Shown here: piece after piece, positions 37,289-43,198 of the stretch | Numbering within the stretch: position 1 is the first letter of the stretch | Layout: each line of letters starts with the position of its first letter | Origin: Planctomycetota bacterium | Lineage (GTDB): Bacteria > Planctomycetota > UBA1135 > GCA-002686595 | Assembly: GCA_028278425.1 (NCBI GenBank) | Contig: JANQEJ010000168.1 | Location: 1-43,198 of the forward strand | Direction of reading: 5' to 3' | DNA: 43,198 nucleotides | Notes under the pieces: generated by a model | What the model was told of the DNA's origin: nothing | The model's input: the letters and a program-made list of their open reading frames with translations, nothing else | Databases searched by the model: none | Position numbers and translations under genes: made by a program

Positions 37289-37978
37289 TCAGTCCACGTT
37301 GCGGAGCCGGGAGCGATCCCAGTTCCAGATGACGACCTGGGTGCGGCGCCACAGGTAGGGGTTGGGGACGACGAGGATGTGCACGAGCCGCGTGAACGGG
37401 AAGAAGCCGATCAGCACGAAGGCGTTGAGGACGTGCAGCTTGACCATCGCCGGCAAGGGCGCGACGTACTGCACCTCCGGCGAGAGCTTGACCAGCGACC
37501 ACAGCCACGGCGTCAGGTTGGTCGCGAACCAGGAGCTGCCCCAGCCGTGGAAGACCGCCACGCCGATGCCGGAGAGCACTTGGATCAGAAGCAGCAGGTA
37601 GACCACCCAGTCGCCGCGCGTCGTCACCTTCCGCGTCAACCGTGAGGAGAAGCGGCGCAGGATGATGTTGACCAAGCCGACCAGGGTCAGCACCGCGAAG
37701 GCGATGCCGGTGACCTCCAGGACCATCAGGCGCAGCGGCTCGGCGTTCCAGGCGAGGATCGCCTTTGGCATCAGGAAGCCGAGCACGTGCCCGAGGAGCA
37801 CCACCAGGATCCCGTAGTGGAAGGGTACCGAGCCCCAGAAGTGGTGCTGGTTCTCCAGGAACTGCGAGGACAGGCTCGAGTAGCTGAAGGCCTTCATGCG
37901 GTAGCGCTGGATCGTCACGACCAGGAACAGCACTACCACCACGTAGGGCAGCACGCCGAAGAGGACGTAGTCGTTCAT
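37289..37978 (-). CDS. narI: Respiratory nitrate reductase gamma subunit (cytochrome b)
   Basis: NarI is the dihaem b membrane anchor that oxidises quinol and passes electrons to NarH. The 229-residue protein has five transmembrane helices. Haem ligands can be placed by spacing: His54 and His64 (ten apart, as His56/His66 in E. coli) and His182 and His200 (eighteen apart, as His187/His205). The ATG at 37978 overlaps the narJ stop (ATGA) after GGAGGTGAAGG; the longer frame at 37996 is less likely. Confidence 0.95.
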   Translation of the reverse strand: MNDYVLFGVLPYVVVVLFLVVTIQRYRMKAFSYSSLSSQFLENQHHFWGSVPFHYGILVVLLGHVLGFLMPKAILAWNAEPLRLMVLEVTGIAFAVLTLVGLVNIILRRFSSRLTRKVTTRGDWVVYLLLLIQVLSGIGVAVFHGWGSSWFATNLTPWLWSLVKLSPEVQYVAPLPAMVKLHVLNAFVLIGFFPFTRLVHILVVPNPYLWRRTQVVIWNWDRSRLRNVD

Positions 37979-38523
37979 GCCTTCACCTCCGTGCATTTCG
38001 CCGGTTCACCGGCGTGCAGGTCGAGCACCATGCGAGTCGCCTCCAGCACGCCGGCCCAGGGGCTCCCGTAGGCGCGCAGGCTCGCGAGCATCTTGTCCAC
38101 GGCCTGGCCTACCTGGACGGCTGCGAAGGACGCCGACAGCTCCCGCGGCATCCGCCCGAGAAGCGCCAGGACGTGGGTCAGATGGTCGGGCAGCTCGGTG
38201 CGCTCGGGCACCTCGTACCGGCGCAGGAGCTCCCGGAAGCGGACCATCAGCACGCCGCGCGCGTAGTTCTCGCCGAAGAGCTGCCAGCCCACTTCGAGCG
38301 AGCGCTCCGCGACGTTGTCGAAAGTGCGGGTGTAGAGCTCCTCCAGCTCACCGCCGTCGAGCTCCGCGATGCCCCCGGAGAAGCCCTCCAGGGCCTCGCG
38401 CGTCTCGGGGCAGGCGCGGGTCACGACCTCGACCGCCGCCGGGTAGCGTCCAGTGCTGTGCTCCTCCCCCGGGTAGGTCAGGAGGCAGGCGAGGGCGTCG
38501 TGGACTTCGGGAGCGGGGCGCAC
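37975..38523 (-). CDS. narJ: Nitrate reductase assembly chaperone NarJ
   Basis: NarJ (TorD-like) binds apo-NarG and helps insert the molybdenum cofactor and assemble NarGHI. The 182-residue all-helical sequence has ALACLLTYPGEE at the start, LEELYTRTFDNVAERSLEVGWQLFGENYARG in the middle (family EDTFDxxxxxxL-like core) and VPERTELPDHLTHVLALLG. It starts one base after the narH stop and overlaps narI, as in other nar operons. Confidence 0.92.
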   Translation of the reverse strand: MRPAPEVHDALACLLTYPGEEHSTGRYPAAVEVVTRACPETREALEGFSGGIAELDGGELEELYTRTFDNVAERSLEVGWQLFGENYARGVLMVRFRELLRRYEVPERTELPDHLTHVLALLGRMPRELSASFAAVQVGQAVDKMLASLRAYGSPWAGVLEATRMVLDLHAGEPAKCTEVKA

Positions 38524-38524
38524 G

Positions 38525-40012
38525 TCAGCTCCTCCTCGGGGCGTCGCGGAAGCCGAAGCCGGCGGCCGAGCGGTGCTCGTGCGGGTCGGTCATCATCTCC
38601 ATCGCCATCTCGCGCTGGAACGGCGGGATGACGAAGCGGTCGTCCCAGGTCGCGAGCGCGGAGAGCCTGTAGATCTCGTCCGCCTCCTCTGCGGTGCAGT
38701 CCGCCTCGGCCAGGGCCTGCCGGGCGGCCTCCTCGGGCACGTCGCCGACGGTGACGTGGCGGCGCCAGATGCGGACGGCGAGCTGCTTGCGCAGGGCGTA
38801 GCGCACCTTGCCCTCGTTGCCCGCCGCGAAGAGCTGCCCCAGGTAGCCGATCGGTGCGCGTGCCTTCTCGATGTCGGCGAAGAGGTCGTCAACGTCGCTG
38901 CGCACCAGGTCGCCCTCGCTCACCGACATCACCGGCAGCAGCGGTGGCACGTAGAACAGCATCGGGAAGGTGCGGTACTCGACGTGCAGCGGCAGCCCGA
39001 GCTTCCACTCCTTGGCGAAGCGGTAGACGGGCGACTTCTGCGCCGAATCGATCACGCCGTCGGGCACGCCACAGGCGCGCGCAGCCGCGACGACCGCCGG
39101 GTCGTGGGGGTCGAGGATCGTGTCGCGCTGGGCCTCCACCAGCTCGTCGTCCGGCTTCAGCGCCGCCGCCTTGATGCGGTCCGCGTCGTAGAGCACGTTG
39201 CCCAGGTAGCGGATACGCCCGACGCAGCTATGGAAGCAGGCCGGCGCCTCGCCGGCCTCGAGGCGCGGGAAGCACAGGATGCACTTCTCCGACTTGCCCG
39301 TGGACCAGTTGTAGTAGGTCTTCTTGTAGGGGCAGGCCGCGATGCAGGAGCGCCAGGCGCGGCAGCGATCCTGGTTGATCAGCACGATGCCGTCTTCGCC
39401 GCGCTTGTACATGGCGCCCGACGGGCAGGAGGCCACGCAGCTCGGGTTCAGGCAGTGGTTGCAGATGCGCGGCAGGTAGAACATGACCATGCGCTCGATG
39501 GCCTTCATCTGCTGGCGCTGCTGGTCCGAGAGCGGGGCCAGGTTCGGGTCGTTGGCCGCGTAGACCTCGGATCCGCCCAGGTCGTCGTCCCAGTTCGGAC
39601 CCGCCTCGACCTCGATCGGCTCGCCGGTGATCATCGAGACCGGACGCGCCACCGGCTGGTCGTCCCCCTCCGGGGCGTTGAAGAGCTCGCTGTAGTTGTA
39701 GGTCCAGGGCTCGTAGTAGTCGTCGAGGCTCGGCTGGGCCGGGTTGTGGAAGATGTTCGGGACGATCTTGCGCTTGCTGGTGGAGCGCAGCTCGACGTCC
39801 CGCCCGTCGGTCTTCCAGCCGCCCTTGTAGGACTCCTGGTCCTCCCACCGGGTCGGATAGCCGGTGCCTGGCTTGGTCTCGACGTTGTTCCACCACATGT
39901 ACTCCGTGCCTTCACGGTCGGTCCACACGTTCTTGCAGGCGATGCTGCAGGTGTGGCACCCGATGCACTTGTCGAGGTGGAAGACCATCGAGATCTGCGA
40001 TCGAACGTCCAT
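38525..40012 (-). CDS. narH: Respiratory nitrate reductase beta subunit (iron-sulfur)
   Basis: NarH holds four iron-sulfur clusters that carry electrons from NarI to NarG. The 495-residue chain has CIGCHTCSIACK (Cys16, 19, 22, 26), CNHCLNPSCVASCP, CRAWRSCIAACPYKK (Trp in place of a cysteine, the mark of the 3Fe-4S cluster) and CILCFPR with a closing cysteine near ACFHSC. MWWNNVETKPGTGYP is typical of NarH. It starts 22 bp after the narG stop. Confidence 0.97.
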   Translation of the reverse strand: MDVRSQISMVFHLDKCIGCHTCSIACKNVWTDREGTEYMWWNNVETKPGTGYPTRWEDQESYKGGWKTDGRDVELRSTSKRKIVPNIFHNPAQPSLDDYYEPWTYNYSELFNAPEGDDQPVARPVSMITGEPIEVEAGPNWDDDLGGSEVYAANDPNLAPLSDQQRQQMKAIERMVMFYLPRICNHCLNPSCVASCPSGAMYKRGEDGIVLINQDRCRAWRSCIAACPYKKTYYNWSTGKSEKCILCFPRLEAGEAPACFHSCVGRIRYLGNVLYDADRIKAAALKPDDELVEAQRDTILDPHDPAVVAAARACGVPDGVIDSAQKSPVYRFAKEWKLGLPLHVEYRTFPMLFYVPPLLPVMSVSEGDLVRSDVDDLFADIEKARAPIGYLGQLFAAGNEGKVRYALRKQLAVRIWRRHVTVGDVPEEAARQALAEADCTAEEADEIYRLSALATWDDRFVIPPFQREMAMEMMTDPHEHRSAAGFGFRDAPRRS

Positions 40013-40034
40013 GGGTTCTCTTCCGTGCTCGGGG

Positions 40035-43000
40035 TTACCAGGTCAGGGTGGGGAGCTTGCGGACCAGGATGTGGGTGTCGCGGTTGCAGCCCGTCGGCCC
40101 CCAGTAGTTGAAGTGGTAGGTGAACTGCCCGTAGCCACCGACCATCAGGTTCGGCTTGAGCCGCGCCCGCGTCAGGCTGTTGTGCCCCCCCGCGCGCCGG
40201 TTGCCGCGCAGCGGCGACTTGGGCACCGAGTACGTGCGCTCGGGCGAGTGGTAGATGATGCAGATGCCCTGGGGGATGCGGTGGCTGACGGCCGCCCGCG
40301 TGACCACCACGCCGTGGTCGTTGTGCACCTCGACCCAGTCGTTGTCCTGCACGCCGGTCGCGTCGGCGTCCCGGGGATTGACCCAGAAGGGCTCGCAGCC
40401 GCGCGAGAGGGTCGACATGCGCTGGTTGTCGCCGTAGGTCGAGTGGATGTGCCACTTGCCGTGGGGCGTCAGGTAGTTGAGCTGGATCGTCGGCCCCGCT
40501 TCCTCGCTGAAGACCAGGTCGGCGTACTCGTTCGGCTTGGGCTTCGGCTTGTAGGTCGGCAGGTGCTCGCCGAACTGGATGTAGCCGGGGTGGTCCAGGT
40601 AGAGGTGCTGGCGCCCGGTCAGCGTGCGCCAGGGCACCATGCGCTCGCGGTTGTAGGTGAAGGGAGCGTAGGTCCGCCCGTTCTCCACGATGCCGCTCCA
40701 CATCGGGCTGTTGAGCAAGCGCCGCGGCTGCGACTGCAGGTCCTTGTAGGACATGCGCACGTTGCGGTCGCCCTCGGCCAGGTCGGCGAGCGGTAGCCCC
40801 ACCTTCTCCTCCATGTTCTTGTAGGAGCGGTAGGCGAGCTCGCCGTTGCTGACGGTCGCCATGCGCAGGATGACGTCCGCCGCCTCGCGCGCCTCGCGCA
40901 CCGAGGGGTAGGTCTTCCCGCCCCAGCGCTGCACCGGCCCGGTGGCCAGCATCTCGTCGTAGAAGTCCTCGACCGCATAGCTCGTGCCGTGGGCGCCGAG
41001 CCCGTTCTGGCGCGTGACCGGACCGTAGGAAATGAACTGGTTGTAGAGGTTGGCGTAGTCGCGCTCGACGACCTTGAGGTTGGGCATGGTCTTGCCCGGG
41101 ATCGCGTCGCACTCGCCCCGGCTCCAGTCGAGCATCTCGGGCTGCGCAACCTCCGCCGGCGTGTCGTGCGCCAGCGGCGCCGCGATCACGTCCGGCGTCA
41201 GCCCGGGCAGGTGCTTCGCCGCCAGCTCCGAGAAGCGCTCGGCGATGGCGCGGAAGATGTCCCAGTCGCTCTTGGACTCCCAGCAGGGGGGGACGGCCTG
41301 CGACAGCGGGTGGATGAAGCTGTGCATGTCCGTCGAGTTGAGGTCGTCCTTCTCGTACCACGTCGCCGCGGGAAGGACGATGTCGGAGTAGAGCGCCGAC
41401 GTGTCCATGCGGAAGTTCAGGTCGACGACCAGGTCGAGCTTTCCGCTCGGAGCCTTGTCGTGCCACACCACGTCGCGCACGCAGTCCCCGGCCAGGTCCT
41501 CGGATACGTTGTTGTGGTGCGTGCCGAGGTAGTGTTCGAGGAAGTACTCGTGCCCCTTGGCCGAGGACATCAGCGCGTTGCCACGCCAGATGAACCACAG
41601 CCGCGGCCAGGCGCTCTCGTCGTCGGGGTCCTCGATGGCGAACTTCAGTGCGCCGTTCTTGAGGGAGTCGACGATGCGGTCGACGACCTCCCCGTCGCTC
41701 TCCGCCCCGGCCTCGCGTGCCTCGCGCACGACGTCGACCGAGTTGCGGTCGAACTGCGGGTAGAAGGGAAGCCACCCGTTCTTGACCGCCCGCACGTTGA
41801 CGTCGATCGTGTGGCCGTCCGCCAGGCTGCGCTCGGGCTGCTCCTCGGGGACCGTGTTGTAGTCGCGGTGGCTCCGCTCGTAGCGCCACTGGTCCGAGTG
41901 CACGTAGTGCCAGCTCGGCGCGTTCTGGAGGCGCGACGGCGGGTACCAGTCCTTGGCGAAGGCCAGGTTCGACCAGGGCTCCATCGGCGCGAGCTTCTCC
42001 TGCCCGACGTAGTGGGCCAGGCCGCCGCCGTTGACGCCCACGCAGCCGCAGAACAGGAGCGCGTGGATCGCCGCCCGGTACATCAGGTTGGCGTGATACC
42101 AGTGGTTGATGCCCGCGCCGATGATGACCGTGCACTTGCCGCCGGTGTGGTGGGCGGTCGTCGCCCACTCGCGCGCGAAGCGAATGATCGTCGCGCGGTC
42201 CATCCCGGTGTAGCGCTCCGCCCAGGCGGGCGTGTAGGTGGCGTCCTCGTCGTAGCTCTCGGGGTAGTCGCCCTCGAGTCCGCGCGACACGCCGTACTGG
42301 GCCATCAGGAGGTCGTAGGCGGTCGCCACGAGCACCTTCTCGCCGTCGGCCAGCTTCAAGACCCGGACGGGCACGCCGCGCTTGACCGAGCGCGCGCCGC
42401 CGAAGTCGTCCAGGGACACCTGCACGACCTTGTCGTGGTCTTCGAGGAAGGTCAGGGCGGCGTCGATGTCGCTGCCGTCCTTGCCGTCCTTGGGGAGCAG
42501 GTTCCACTGGCCCTTCTTGCCCTGCCAGCGGTGCCCCGAGCTCCCCATCGGCATCTTCGGCCGCTTGTCTCCGCGGTCCCACTGCAGGAACTTCCACTCG
42601 CCGTGCTCCTCGTCGGCGTACTCGTTCAGGCGTCCCGCGCGCAGGAGCTGCCCCGGCCGAAGGCCCTCCTCGGTCTCCTCGAGCTCGACCAGGAACGGCG
42701 CGTCGGTGAAGCTGCGCGTGTAGTCGAGGAAGCCCTCGTTCTGCTGCTCGTGGTGGAACTCCTTGAGGATCACGTGGTTGACCGCCATCCACCAGGCGCC
42801 GTCCTGCCCGGCGTTGATCGGGATCCACTCGTCCGCGTACTTGGCGACCTGGTTGAAGTCCGGCGCGAACACGACCATCTTCGAGCCGTTGGTGCGCGCC
42901 TCGCAGGCGAAGTGCACGTCCGGCGTGCGCGTCATGTTCAGGTTCGCGCCCATGACGGCCAGGAACTTGGCGTGGAACCAGTCCGCCGACTCGTTGACGT

Positions 43001-43198
43001 CGGTCTGCTCGCCCCAGGTCTCGGGCGAGGCGTTGGGCAGGTCGCAGTACCAGTCGTAGAAGGAGAGCGACACGCCGCCCATCAGCTGCATCAGCCGCGA
43101 GCCCGCGGCGTAGCTCACCATCGACATGGCCGGGATGGGCGAGAAGCCGGCCACCCGGTCGGGGCCGTGCTCCTTCACCGTGTGCACGGTGGAGGCTG
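40035..43198 (-). CDS. narG: Respiratory nitrate reductase alpha subunit (partial, right edge)
   Basis: NarG is the molybdenum-bisMGD catalytic subunit that reduces nitrate to nitrite. About 1,054 codons are visible; the frame is open to the window end, and compared with the usual 1,200-1,250 residues roughly the first 150-200, with the N-terminal Fe-S ligands, lie outside. [25 protein letters not shown], the Mo-ligand region [62 protein letters not shown] and the C-terminal [12 protein letters not shown] are typical. The NarI and NarJ companions mark it as NarGHI rather than nitrite oxidoreductase, though the alpha subunits are related. It is the first visible gene of the minus-strand operon. 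Confidence 0.95.
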   Translation of the reverse strand, partial: ASTVHTVKEHGPDRVAGFSPIPAMSMVSYAAGSRLMQLMGGVSLSFYDWYCDLPNASPETWGEQTDVNESADWFHAKFLAVMGANLNMTRTPDVHFACEARTNGSKMVVFAPDFNQVAKYADEWIPINAGQDGAWWMAVNHVILKEFHHEQQNEGFLDYTRSFTDAPFLVELEETEEGLRPGQLLRAGRLNEYADEEHGEWKFLQWDRGDKRPKMPMGSSGHRWQGKKGQWNLLPKDGKDGSDIDAALTFLEDHDKVVQVSLDDFGGARSVKRGVPVRVLKLADGEKVLVATAYDLLMAQYGVSRGLEGDYPESYDEDATYTPAWAERYTGMDRATIIRFAREWATTAHHTGGKCTVIIGAGINHWYHANLMYRAAIHALLFCGCVGVNGGGLAHYVGQEKLAPMEPWSNLAFAKDWYPPSRLQNAPSWHYVHSDQWRYERSHRDYNTVPEEQPERSLADGHTIDVNVRAVKNGWLPFYPQFDRNSVDVVREAREAGAESDGEVVDRIVDSLKNGALKFAIEDPDDESAWPRLWFIWRGNALMSSAKGHEYFLEHYLGTHHNNVSEDLAGDCVRDVVWHDKAPSGKLDLVVDLNFRMDTSALYSDIVLPAATWYEKDDLNSTDMHSFIHPLSQAVPPCWESKSDWDIFRAIAERFSELAAKHLPGLTPDVIAAPLAHDTPAEVAQPEMLDWSRGECDAIPGKTMPNLKVVERDYANLYNQFISYGPVTRQNGLGAHGTSYAVEDFYDEMLATGPVQRWGGKTYPSVREAREAADVILRMATVSNGELAYRSYKNMEEKVGLPLADLAEGDRNVRMSYKDLQSQPRRLLNSPMWSGIVENGRTYAPFTYNRERMVPWRTLTGRQHLYLDHPGYIQFGEHLPTYKPKPKPNEYADLVFSEEAGPTIQLNYLTPHGKWHIHSTYGDNQRMSTLSRGCEPFWVNPRDADATGVQDNDWVEVHNDHGVVVTRAAVSHRIPQGICIIYHSPERTYSVPKSPLRGNRRAGGHNSLTRARLKPNLMVGGYGQFTYHFNYWGPTGCNRDTHILVRKLPTLTW

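Noticed and set aside
40035..43198. Nitrite oxidoreductase alpha subunit (NxrA)
   Set aside because: NarJ, the NarI haem-ligand spacing and NarK in the same operon fit a nitrate reductase better; the missing N-terminus prevents a full test.

Overview
This is a high-GC, gene-dense stretch of a bacterial chromosome, most likely from a planctomycete. I infer this from several large secreted proteins with poorly known folds: a calcium-binding FG-GAP propeller protein with a tail of a type I associate with deep-branching Planctomycetota such as Saltatorellus, a sulfatase, a sialate-esterase-like protein, and an FHA/Ser-Thr kinase with a large extracytoplasmic region. An Alternative Complex III and a Nar-type nitrate reductase are also present. 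The lineage is inference; no rRNA is present.

Left part (1-12,067) is housekeeping. On the minus strand tilS, yggS, an FHA-Ser/Thr kinase and a YggU-like gene form a compact run, the last three joined by short overlaps. Divergent from it are gap and pgk (GTGA overlap), then rpe and accD (4-nt gap), covering lower glycolysis, the pentose-phosphate pathway and fatty-acid synthesis. A class I methyltransferase (minus) and panB (plus) follow.

Middle part (12,068-24,842) is mostly secreted proteins. It holds two tandem paralogous exported proteins with almost identical terminators, a LamG plus double endonuclease/exonuclease/phosphatase protein, a YncE-like beta-propeller, an FG-GAP propeller, a DUF1326 lipoprotein, a methyltransferase, a sulfatase and a SASA-type esterase.

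The segment 24,843-28,430 looks like an accessory junction. Two one-gene units, a lipoprotein joining a protein-tyrosine-phosphatase domain to a C-terminal haem-c site and a serine beta-lactamase-family hydrolase, are bounded by three minus-strand units. Each unit resembles a tRNA 3' end followed by a terminator hairpin. The last one is a clear 65-nt, 5'-truncated initiator-tRNA-like fragment that overlaps the end of actF.

The right part (28,401-43,198) is one minus-strand respiratory operon in the order narG (cut by the window edge), narH, narJ, narI, narK, actA, actB, actC, actD, actE, actF. Nearly all junctions overlap or have gaps of a few bases. It couples quinol-dependent nitrate reduction and nitrate/nitrite transport to a complete ActA-F Alternative Complex III, a quinol:cytochrome c (or equivalent acceptor) oxidoreductase. 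No terminal oxidase or denitrification enzyme is visible in the window.

The non-coding signals that stand out are three intergenic repeats (8,074-8,303; 14,747-14,911; 14,925-15,087). They share a core of about 46 bp with compensatory changes in its hairpin, yet each is closed by long complementary arms of unrelated sequence. A fourth, separate, perfect 40-bp inverted repeat sits between accD and the methyltransferase gene.
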